Under the pieces are notes generated by a model, which was given only the letters and a program-made list of their open reading frames with translations, was not told the DNA's origin and did no database searches. Shown one piece after another: positions 49,408-58,655 of a stretch of 64,000 bases of DNA. Source of the stretch: Rhizophagus clarus (taxonomy: Eukaryota > Glomeromycota > Glomeromycetes > Glomerales > Glomeraceae). The position numbers and the translations under genes were made by a program. The stretch is taken from positions 372,001-436,000 of the forward strand of contig BLAL01000208.1 in NCBI GenBank assembly GCA_015698045.1, in the 5' to 3' direction. Numbering within the stretch: the stretch's first letter is position 1; each line of letters begins with the position of its first letter.

Positions 49408-49872
49408 AGTAGGGTAAAACTGGGGGTTCTGGAACAAAATTACCATATAGCTATAAAAGGAGTAAGCCCCTCCCAGCTTAATTCCCGATATAGAAATTTA
49501 AGTAATCTATTTTAGGAACCAAACCCATATTTGCCCAGCAAGAAACATATCAAAAACTAATATAGAATTCAGACTTAAAATCAAGCTGGGCTCAAATCCT
49601 GTTAACATACCCATCTTGCCCAAATTTGATGTTTAAAAGCCAAAGGAGAGCACCATCATTGTTAACGAGCTGGCCAAATTTTAATTCCAAATAAGATAAC
49701 AAAAAGTATGCCATCCAGCTTGCCACCAAAAAGTCAGATGAGCATCGATGACCAAAGTGTCCGAGCATGCTCATCTGATGGTCCTTCAAGCAAAATAAGC
49801 ATACCAGATTTAATGTTATCCTAGAATGAATTCTAAAACTGATTCATTGTAGTAAACAAAATAAAAAATTTA

Positions 49873-50250
49873 CACCTAAGCCTGTCTTAGGCGTAAATTT
49901 TTTTGTATACGAATAACTAAACCAAAAAGCTATAGCATAAGTTCTATCATACAAATATTTTTCAATATACAGGAAACCAATCTGAAGTCATTTCCTTTAC
50001 ACAATCATTAGGGCAAAAAGTCCAACCTTAGGTGTAAAAAAAATTTCACCCGGCTAAGTCTAACATTAGGTGTAAATTTTTTGTATACGAATAACTAAAC
50101 CAAAAAAGCTATAGCATAAGTTCTATCATACCAATAATATTTCAATATACAGGAAACCATTCTGAAGTCATTTCCTTTACGCAAACATTAGGACAAAAGT
50201 CAAACCTTAGGTGTAAAAAAAATTTCACCTAACTAAGTCTCACTATTAGG
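49873..50250. repeat. ~178-bp direct subrepeats inside the TIR
   Basis: The block TTTTGTATACGAATAACTAAAC ...TATACAGGAAACCA.TCTGAAGTCATTTCCTTTAC...ACCTTAGGTGTAAAAA occurs twice, with GTATAC at 49,905 and 50,083. The right TIR has the mirror pair (about 62,910-63,290). Possible integrase or terminal-protein binding sites. Confidence 0.75.
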
Positions 50251-50460
50251 GTAGGCAGAGCAAGTATACAAGATATGTTCACGAGAAAGTATAACCATGA
50301 GGTGAAAAAAAAATCCTCCCAATAGCATACTACTTAGGTAGCAAGAGAAAACAAGCATGAGGAGGAGCAGAGCGATGACGAATGCACGTTCGATATAAGA
50401 GAATAAGTATAAGCAGGCAAAGCCCTTTAAGGCGACACCAGTGAATACGCATTCGACCAT
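50233..50460 (-). CDS. Possible small membrane protein in left TIR
   Basis: A 75-codon frame from ATG 50,460. It is very hydrophobic between about residues 8 and 60 (two likely membrane helices), with a short polar tail. The same frame is open in the right TIR with one amino-acid change, but near-identical TIRs make that weak evidence of coding. It lies about 200 bp beyond the zinc-binding gene on the same strand. Unknown; may be fortuitous. Confidence 0.25.
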   Translation of the reverse strand: MVECVFTGVALKGFACLYLFSYIERAFVIALLLLMLVFSCYLSSMLLGGFFFHLMVILSREHILYTCSAYPNSET

Positions 50461-50654
50461 ATGCTACCATATTCTAATGTATGCAATATATGAGGCAAAT
50501 AAGAATGCCAAAATATGTTAACCTCTACAACGCACTATCGGCAAGTCTTACCAAACAGTGACCACAGACAGCGAAGCAAAGCGGAGCATGTATACAAGAT
50601 AAGTCAACCTCTGCAATGCACCGCACCTAAAGGTGTAAATTTTTTTCGAAAAGG

Positions 50655-50897
50655 TTACTCCCTATTATACGTACCTAAGGCTCTATCACGAAGCCTATTA
50701 ATATACTGAGTCACATAATAACTGTTAGCATGCTTCCTACAAAGGCCGGGTTCAGAGCTAGTTGGCTTACCACAAACATTACAAGGAAGACGCTTTCTAG
50801 ATTTCCAATGTTCATGACATCCTTCAGGCCGACGGCAGGTCCGTGCACAGATACCACCAGTTCTAAGTAAATAGTTGCAAGAATATTCGCCTATCAT
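50655..50897 (-). CDS. Small Cys/His-rich protein in left TIR, 80 aa
   Basis: ATG at 50,897 (MIGEYSCN); the frame is open a little upstream without ATG, and the bases before the ATG resemble a 3' splice site, so an upstream exon is possible. Cysteines and histidines at about 7, 17, 21, 27, 28, 30, 39, 42, 52 and 56 form at least one zinc site (CNVCGKP...GLCRKH). It could bind DNA or the TIR itself, but the function is unknown. The mirror gene at 62,262-62,504 has a stop at codon 5 and a Gly-to-Ser change, so only the left copy is intact. Confidence 0.6.
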   Translation of the reverse strand: MIGEYSCNYLLRTGGICARTCRRPEGCHEHWKSRKRLPCNVCGKPTSSEPGLCRKHANSYYVTQYINRLRDRALGTYNRE

Positions 50898-50903
50898 AGT
50901 AAT

Positions 50904-51055
50904 AAGAAATAAATATTTTATTTTAAACAAAAGATCTTGTAATATTAATACAAGCACCGGAGTAGCAACACCTGGGAGTAAAAAAAGACCTGAAAAGCTA
51001 CACCTGAAATAAATAATTTATTTTAAACAAAAGATTTCGTACTATTAATACAAAC
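50904..51055. promoter_or_regulatory. Two copies of a ~50-bp element before polB
   Basis: GAAATAAATA(T/A)TTTATTTTAAACAAAAGAT...TATTAATACAA occurs at 50,904-50,953 (inside the TIR end) and again at 51,006-51,055 (outside it), 102 bp apart, with several differences. They lie between the divergent TIR gene and polB and are good candidates for a promoter or origin-related motif. The TIR copy also sits just inside the right TIR, near the start of the 127-aa ORF. Confidence 0.6.
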
Positions 51056-51082
51056 AACTGAATACATACCCATATAATCAAA

Positions 51083-54000
51083 ATGATACCACAATGTCCA
51101 AGATGCGGTAAAGATGACTTTAAAAAGACCCGTGATCTAACAGCTCATCTTCAAAGAAAGTTTAAATGCAAACCAAAACCAATTTGCCCAAAATCACCTA
51201 GACCTCATTCACCAAGTCCAGCTCCTGCACCAGTAGTCCATACTAAAGGAAAAGATCGAAGAAAGGAGAAGGTAACCCAAACTCCAGTTCTCAAGCCAGA
51301 ATCTGAATAGAAGTCACCATCAGCCAAACCCAAAACTGGAATCCAATCTCCCAAGCATAATGAGGTTGAACGACAAGATGCTCACGATATACATGCAAGA
51401 AAGATTGGGGAGCATTTGAAAACATGGGGTGCAAGATTACGTCAAAAATGGACTGAAATAACTGGAGAAGAATGTGATTTGCCAAAAAACTTAAAAGAAT
51501 GTCAGCGACTACATCATAATCTATTACAGGCAGACAATGAGACTTACGAAAATGTTCAAAAAGAGATAACGGATCCTGAAGCTGGACCCGGTCCAACAAG
51601 TCAAGCTAATGCTTTAGCACCTCCAGTTAGAGAAGAGCTCACCAGTATAGATAAAATCAATCAACAAGTAGATGATTACGAACTTTTAAAAGAGTTAGGC
51701 ATGATAGAAGAAACAGAAATAGAAAAAAGTTTGGGATATTGGAAAGGCTTAAAAGAAGTGGGTAAAGTAGAAGATCATGCTCCAGAAGGTGATTTACATT
51801 TTGAGGAGGAGGATGGAGATCCAAGTAGACCTCATAGAAATCTTAGCGCATTAAGCAAATGGGAAGCTATAGTACCCAAAAGGACAAACCCATCATATGC
51901 ATTCAATAACATATTATTAGGAAGCAAATATAATGAAATTCCATATATGCCAAAATTAATAGCATCAGCAAGACAAGAAATAACAAGAGTGCTTCAAACA
52001 GAGCTTAGAAGAAAGGAGCAAATAAAGTCAGCATTAGTTGTAAAATGTATATATTATAAGATAGAAAATGATGGAGAAGAATGTAAGAAATGATTTATCA
52101 AAATTGCTGAAAAACATCACAGAGGAGGCATGCGAAGTATTCTCTCAGAGAACTATATAGATGAACATATATCACTTTCAGGAAGTGAAATAGATAAGAA
52201 AATAGAAGAATACTTAGAAAAGGGATCTAACTGGAATTTAGTACGAATTGATATAGTAAAAATAGAGGCATATACATTACGTCGTGCACATGGAGGATCA
52301 TATATTTCAACACCAAAGAGGTTATCCAATACAAAGTGTACTATTAATCCAGATAATCAAGGACTCATCGATCCAGAAACAAATAAACCTTCTGAAAAAT
52401 GTCTCCAAGGGGCTTTAGGATATTATTTTGCTCATCAAGATGGGCATACAAATCATCTAGAACGAATCTTCCGAGCTAAGAAGCTTAAGCCATACTTAGA
52501 TATTATCAAACTAGATGGTATTCCAATGCCTACCCCAATCTGTCCACGTATATTCGATAAGATTGAGGAGATGAATCCAGATATCTCCATCAATGTCTGG
52601 GAATGGAATGAAGAATCGGCCACTCCAAAAGGTGTAATAGCTAGTAAAAACTTTAAAAGGCAACATAAAATTCGGTTATTAGCTCTTACAGATATTATCA
52701 AATCTGAGGAGACAGGTAAGTACGGGCAAAAGAATCATTTTCTCTGGATAAAAAATCCTAGCAGATTAATATATGGGGATACAGCGCATAAAAAAAAGAA
52801 AAATCTATGTGACGGATGCTTTCAAAGCTGGACCTCTAAAAAAGCTCTAGAAAATCATTTAGAAGGATGTCCAGAAATATATGAAAATGCTCCACAAAGA
52901 GTCAAACTACCTCAGAAAGGAGTCGATGACTTTATGGAATTCAAGAACTATGGTAGGATGATCAATGCTCCATGTGTAATTATAGCAGACTTCGAGGCAG
53001 ATAATAAGAAATGCAATGAGGCATATGGGGGAAGCATGCAAAAACTTGCTGAACAGAAAGCAAACAGCTTCAGCTATATGGTCCACTGGATCGATACAGG
53101 AGATGTGTGGGGGCCTTTCTTATATCGAGGAGAAAATGCCACCCAAGAATTTGTTCAAAGAATTGATCAGGAATTGGTCAAAATCAATGAGGTCCTAGCT
53201 ATCAAGCATGAGCGAAAAGTGACTGAGGAAGACAAAAAAAGATTTGCTAAAGCTATTAGCTGTTGGATTTGCAAAGGTAAGTTTGATATAGATATAGATG
53301 AAATTGAGCGATTAGAAGATAAAATAACAGATCTTAAAGAGAAGCTAAAAAACTTTAAAAAAGAGTCAGCAGAATATAATGACATCCAAATAACTATTGA
53401 TAAGACAATTAAAGCTATTACCGGCGAAAAAGCTAAGGCTGATAAGGTCTGGGATCACTGCCATATTACAGGTAAGTTTCGTGGAGCATCTCATAAGGAT
53501 TGCAATCTTAAGCTCCAAATACAGGATTGGAAAACCCCAATCCCAGTCATATTCCATAACTTTCGTGGATATGATTCACATTTGGTCTGTGAATCTGTTG
53601 GGCGATCAGTTAATGCCCATCAAATCAGAGTCATAGCTGAAACATTTGAGCGATATAAGTCCATGAAAGTAGGTCAGCTTAAATATATCGATAGCCAGCA
53701 ATTCATGAATACAAGCCTGTCCAAACTTGCAGAAAATTTGGGTAATAACAAGCCTATAACTAAGAAGCATTTCAAGGATTTAGGCTATACTGATGAACAA
53801 ATAGATTTAGTTACACGCAAGGGGGTCCAACCTTATGACTACATAGATTCGCAAGATAGATTTAAGGAAACAGAACTCCCTCCATTCCACGAATTCCATA
53901 GCATACTTGGAGGTAAAATTACACAAAAGGATTATGAACATGCCCAAAAAATATGGAAGGAATTCGATTGTAAAAATCTAGGTGAGTATAATGATCTCTA

Positions 54001-55819
54001 TCTTAAAATTGACGTACTTCTTCTAGCAGATGTTTGGACAGAATTTAGAAAAATGTCTATGAAATATTATGAACTTGATCCCAGTCACTATGTTTCAGCC
54101 CCATCACTATCCTGAGATTCTATGCTTAAAATGACAGGAGTCAAGATCGAACTATTCACAGATATGGCTATGCATGATTTTGTTGAAAAGGCTAAGCGTG
54201 GCGGTATATCAATGGCCTGTCAACGATATTTTAAGGCTAATAATCCCAAGATGGGAGAAGCCTATGACCCATCCAAACCCACATCCTGGATCTCATATGT
54301 AGACGCAACAAATCTTTATGGTCATTCTATGAGTCAATATTTACCTATCGAAAATTATCAATGGGAGGCCAGTCGAGAATATTTACTTAAGAATCCAGTT
54401 ATGCAGAGGAAATATCTTGAAAAGATTCTCAATACACGATCTGATGCTAAACGAGGGTATTTCTTAAATATTAATGCTCATTTTCCATTTAAAACCCATG
54501 ACTATCTAAGTGATTTGCCTCCAGCTGTAGAAAATATTGCAGTAGGAAAAGATTGGCTAAGTCCATATAATACAGAGCTTGTTAATAATCTAGATGGAGG
54601 ACGCTTCTCTGCAACAGAAAAATTAGTCCCACATCTTGGCCTACGAAAAGATTATGTCATCCATTACCAAGAACTCCAGTATTATGTAGAGTTGGGAATG
54701 GTTGTAGATGAGGTTTCAGAAATCTTATCATTCGACCAGACTAACTGGCTTGAACCATATATATCTTTTAATACTGAGAAACGTAATGAGGCTAAAAAAG
54801 CTGGAAATACATTCCTGAGTGACTTTTTCAAACTTATGAATGTATCAGTATATGGTAAAACTATGGAGAATGTTCGTAAGTATCAAGATGTCAAGCTAAT
54901 GGCCATGAATAATGAACAGGATGAGAAGAAGTTTATCAATAAAGTTCGTAAGCCCTCATTCAAATATGCCAGAACACTTGGAAATACTTTAGTGGGGGCA
55001 CATATGGGAAAGGCTAGCGTGATACTAAACAAGCCTATCATAGTTGGAGCATCAGTTCTAGGTCTCAGCAAGCTTCATATGTACGAATTCTGGTATGGCT
55101 ATATAAAAGAAAAATATAGGGATAAAGCACGGCTTGGATATATGGATACAGATTCCTTTATAATATATATCAAGACTGAAGATATATATAAAGATATGAA
55201 TGAGCGTCCAGACCTTTTCAATCTCAATAGAGACCAAACTGTTGGGAAATATAAAGATGAAACTCCAGGAAAGGTGATCACAGAATCCTATCACATTCGG
55301 GCAAAATTATACCATTACGTCTTAGCAGATAAATCTACGCAATCTAAGCATAAGGGAGTTAGTAAAAAAGGTATGGGCGAGATGGCCACAGATACCTATA
55401 TGCCAACATTGGAAGGGTCATTGCTTGATGATCCAATAGATAGGTCAACAATGACAGAACAAGAGGTTAGAGACTTGACTATACGCTCAGAAGCAGATCC
55501 TATGACATTAGTATATCGGGACTGTCTCTTTGGTAAGGAAGTATTCTATGCAAAGAATGTAGGTATCCGATCAAAGGATCACACTTTATCCCTGGTTGAG
55601 TCTGAGAAAAAGGCCCTATGCCCCAGAAATGATAAGTACTGGATATTATCAAATGGGATAACTCCTTTACCATATATGCATTGGCGTACCATAGCATATA
55701 AGAAAATGGTAAAAGTTGGTGTCCCCCATGAAGAGGCCGAAAAAAGAGCTATGAGTGCCAAGCTCCCAGAGAAATATCAAAATGAATGTGTATCCCATAT
55801 ATCTAGCATTCAGACATAA
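51083..55819 (+). pseudogene. Polinton DNA polymerase B (protein-primed type), three stops
   Basis: One frame of 1,579 codons from ATG 51,083, interrupted by TAG 51,308 (codon 76), TGA 52,091 (337) and TGA 54,113 (1,011), without frameshifts. Order: N-terminal zinc finger (CPRCGKDD...H...C, 5-29); a second zinc finger (CDGCFQSW...H..C, ~575-595); Exo I IADFEAD (~636); an endonuclease-VII-like Cys/His insert (CWIC...DHCHITGKFRG..KDCN, ~730-810); Exo II FHNFRGYDSH (~824); Exo III YLKIDVLLLAD (~975); palm motif A DATNLYGHSM (~1,074); B KLMNVSVYGKTMEN (~1,250); C YMDTDS (~1,353); KHKGV (~1,420). All catalytic residues are present. It would replicate the element DNA, probably from a protein primer at the TIR ends. 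As read, the full-length protein cannot be made. Confidence 0.93.
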
Positions 55820-55923
55820 TTTAGTAATGGGTTAGAAAAGTCATATTTATAAAAGGTATAGTGTATACATTATTAGATTTTTTTTTCTAGCATATTAAAT
55901 ATTTAGTTATAAATCACTAAAAA

Positions 55924-56118
55924 ATGACAACCAGCATAGTGGGATTAGAGGATATTATAGATGAAGTAAAAAAGAATATCAAAATGGTATTCCAAAATGG
56001 AGTTAGAGCAGAAGATCGTCAAAAACTTTATATAATTGAACTACAATTAACATTAGATAGATTAGCACGAGAGTTAGATTTTGTGCAAAATAATTATCAA
56101 GGGAGTTTAATAGACTGA
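55924..56118 (+). CDS. 64-aa Polinton ORF, unknown
   Basis: ATG at 55,924, an A-rich start context (CTAAAAAATG), and an acidic/basic mix rich in Leu, Asp and Glu. Predicted to be mostly helical, perhaps a short coiled coil (RQKLYIIELQLTLDRLAREL). It lies 105 bp after polB on the same strand. No recognised family. Confidence 0.5.
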   Translation: MTTSIVGLEDIIDEVKKNIKMVFQNGVRAEDRQKLYIIELQLTLDRLARELDFVQNNYQGSLID

Positions 56119-56272
56119 AAAGACTTGGCTAACCTATAAAATTCCTTTGCATCTTTTTTTTCTTCTAATATTATTACGAATGCCAGGAATACTAATAAAC
56201 TCAGCTTTTCTTTTTTTTTCTAGTGGGTAAAGCTAAAGTATATTTTAAATTAGCATATAATATTTGTTAATT

Positions 56273-56971
56273 ATGACACATTCAAGAGTTATATATTTAC
56301 CAGAACTATTAAATCATATTTTACATTTTCTAGCAATAGATAAATCCCTCTATCCCACTTTATTTGTCTGCCGATTGTGGTACAGATGCGGTGTTTCTGT
56401 TCTATGGAAACGAGTAGAGCTAAAGAATAGTAATATACGAAAAATTTTTATGAAAACAATAAGTGAGAAGCAGAAGAGTCTCTTGGGGACCAAACCATTT
56501 TATTATTTGAATGTAACTCATTTAGAAATCCCAAGCTACTGGCGACTTTCAGATAAAAAATTCAAACATATTACACATCTATTCCCAAATATAATTCATT
56601 TAAATTTGAATAATAGTACAGGATTCAGTGATAAAACATTAAATCGAATAGCAGAATCATACCCCAATCTGAAGTATCTCAACTTGGGAATTTATTATCA
56701 TGAAAGAAAAGATGATACTGGATTAATAACTGATAAAGGTCTATATGCAATCGCAAATTCATGTTATAAATTAGAATATCTAGATATTTCTTACCGTATA
56801 GAGTTTTCTGAAGAATCAATTTGTAATATTATTCATTCCTGCCTAAAACTCCAAGCACTTCATATTCACGGTTGTAGAATTACTTATAAAACTATCAGAG
56901 AAACTAGATTGTATCTTAAATTAAAATATTTTGGTCTAAGTAGAGGTTGGAACCGATCCAATTATTCTTAG
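56273..56971 (+). CDS. F-box/LRR protein carried by the Polinton, 232 aa
   Basis: ATG at 56,273; three codons upstream are open but lack ATG. F-box at about residues 8-50 (YLPELLNHILHFLA...PTLFVCRLWY...VSVLWKRVEL), then leucine-rich repeats of the AMN1/FBXL type (HLNLNNSTGFSDKTLNRIA, YLNLG, YLDISYRIEFSEESICNII, LHIHGC). The family recruits substrates to SCF ubiquitin ligases. Position inside the Polinton, between polB and the Gag block, shows capture of a host-type gene. It is intact while polB is broken. It could alter host ubiquitin-based control in favour of the element, as some viral F-box proteins do; this is inference. It is shorter than the host F-box genes in this window (495 and 572 aa). 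Confidence 0.88.
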   Translation: MTHSRVIYLPELLNHILHFLAIDKSLYPTLFVCRLWYRCGVSVLWKRVELKNSNIRKIFMKTISEKQKSLLGTKPFYYLNVTHLEIPSYWRLSDKKFKHITHLFPNIIHLNLNNSTGFSDKTLNRIAESYPNLKYLNLGIYYHERKDDTGLITDKGLYAIANSCYKLEYLDISYRIEFSEESICNIIHSCLKLQALHIHGCRITYKTIRETRLYLKLKYFGLSRGWNRSNYS

Positions 56972-57005
56972 TCAAATTATTTAGACTATTTTCTGCAGAT
57001 AAGAA

Positions 57006-57275
57006 ATGGAAAGTAATAAAAAAGAAGAACAATCTCAAAAGGATCAGCCAGAGACGAGACAGCTTGACTATAATTCCTCATCCCTTATTTCCCCCATTTT
57101 GGCAGAATCAGCACAAGCTCTAATGAATAACCTGGATAAATTAGAAGACATGATAATTTGATAAAATCAGATTTGAAAAAACCATTGCCGATTGATATTA
57201 ATGATCCTGATCTATCATACAATAAAGCTAAGCTAGAGAAGGTTCAGACTATTATTCCAAAGTAATAATATTTAC
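57006..57275 (+). pseudogene. Short polar ORF with frameshift
   Basis: ATG 57,006 opens 51 polar codons (Glu/Lys/Gln-rich, then LMNNLDKLEDMII), stopping at 57,159. A second frame directly after (about 57,164-57,265, KSDLKKPLPIDINDPDLSYN) reads on as a natural continuation to a TAA. A 1-base indel near 57,160 would join them to about 85 aa. Unknown family. Confidence 0.35.
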
Positions 57276-57361
57276 TGCGCCATACACGTGACATTGTGAA
57301 CTTGGTTCACATTCTCCTTCTTATAAGTATTCGAAAAAAAATATACTTTCTGGGTGCGTGT

Positions 57362-57627
57362 CTAAGCCAGTGATAGACGAATAGGTACAGTATTTTTTTC
57401 ATTAAACTGATCACTAATCTGATTACTTGCAGGTCTAACCTGATCACTTGTTGGACTAACCCGATCACTTGTTGGACTAACCCGATTACTTGTTGGACTA
57501 ACCCGATCAGTTTCTTGATTAGCCTGTTTACTGCACATATTTTTTAATCTTAAATGGCGCTTAAAAACAGATGGATAACAGAATTCTTTACCACAATGCA
57601 TGCATGTACGATCTGCTAGTTTTTTTT
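57362..57627 (-). CDS. Zinc-finger tail of the Gag-Pro block
   Basis: The frame continues from the protease by a -1 step on the A9 tract (57,620-57,628). It reads KKLADRTCMHCGKEF then CYPSVFKRHLRLKNMC, a C2H2/C2HC-type finger, followed by a 21-bp tandem repeat coding for (D/N)RVSPTS four to five times and a polar tail; stop at 57,362. It may bind nucleic acid. Alone, its first ATG is at 57,601, which would remove one cysteine of the finger. That supports expression as a fusion with the protease. Confidence 0.55.
57425..57516 (-). repeat. 21-bp coding tandem repeat
   Basis: Units of CGGGTTAGTCCAACAAGTGA(T), about four copies plus a diverged one, in phase with the zinc-finger frame, giving Ser-Pro-Thr-Ser-(D/N)-(R/Q)-Val. 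Confidence 0.85.
57619..57625 (-). promoter_or_regulatory. Slippery heptamer A AAA AAC (protease to zinc finger)
   Basis: In the protease frame the mRNA reads A AAA AAC directly before the TAG stop. This is a classic X XXY YYZ -1 frameshift site, and the -1 frame leads into the zinc-finger ORF. It lies in an A9 run, so a simple 1-base deletion is an alternative. Confidence 0.55.
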
Positions 57628-58655
57628 TATAGGTTCTAGCCCCTTCTCTACAGTGAAGACATTACGCTGAGATTTATGAACTGATAGGGGAATGGTAATA
57701 GTCTTTCCATTTCGGATTGTCTTAAATTCTCCCTTTACTAAGGGTTCCCATCCTGCCCGATGTTGCCATTTCGTTCCAAGAATAAATAGTGATAACTCAT
57801 TTCCATTATCATCATATTCTGTAGGGACGACAGAAAATTCATCTGAAATGGTATCTCTATTTTCCTTATCCTCTATAGTTACAGGAACACTATCAACCGT
57901 ACCAAGAGAATGAGACTTACTTGCAACCCCATTAAGTCGATGAATCTTCTTTCTATTTATTTTTTGACCCAAATGAATAGCAACATTTTCTGAGAATATT
58001 GATGAATCTGATCCACTATCAATCATTGCATATGGTATAGTTATATCCCCTACCTTACATGAGATGGTTGCAACATCATCGGCATCCTTTATTTGGAGAA
58101 AATTTATCTCCAAGGGCTTTGGCCAATATATTTGGCTATTTTTTTTTTGAGCTGTAGCATAAGCCTTAATGGCATAATCTAGTTGAATGCTCTCTGGTTT
58201 AGCATAGCTAGAAGATGTAGTATTAATTTCCTTTATTTTAGTAGAATCTGTTATAACCATATCTTCATTTGGGCTGGGGGCATTTGGAACAGTTTCATTA
58301 TTATTTTCTGGAACTTGTAAAAGAAGCTTCTGTTCGGTATTTGTGGCCTGTATTAGTGGAAATAAGACATCTTGAAATTTTTTTGTAACATTTTCTCATG
58401 CTAATTCCCTTCTTTTAACCGTATCATTTGGCATTTCTGTATTCAAGCAATGGTCTTTTATTTTGGGGAATATCATATTAATAAATTTTGAAATTTCTAT
58501 AAGAATCTCTCTAGGACAATGAAGGACTAATGATGCTATTGACGATTTTAATGCTATTTGATACATTAGATCTGTAGCTATGGCTATATTGCTAGTACGA
58601 GACTTGGAAGTAGGGGACTTCTTGGTGGTTCCTTCTTTTGATTTGGTACTCTTTT

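Larger units (their letters stand above)
49408..50968 (+). repeat. Polinton left TIR
   Basis: 1,561 bp, the reverse complement of 62,191-63,754 with a handful of substitutions and 1-base indels (e.g. GGAAC/GGGAC near the tip). It contains a hairpin (AATTTACACCTAAG...CTTAGGCGTAAATT, about 49,867-49,900), two ~178-bp direct subrepeats and a small zinc-binding gene. Confidence 0.93.

Noticed and set aside
51083-55819. TGA read as Trp (non-standard code) in PolB
   Set aside because: Trp is written TGG many times in the same frame, host genes end in TGA, and one interruption is TAG; mutation is simpler.
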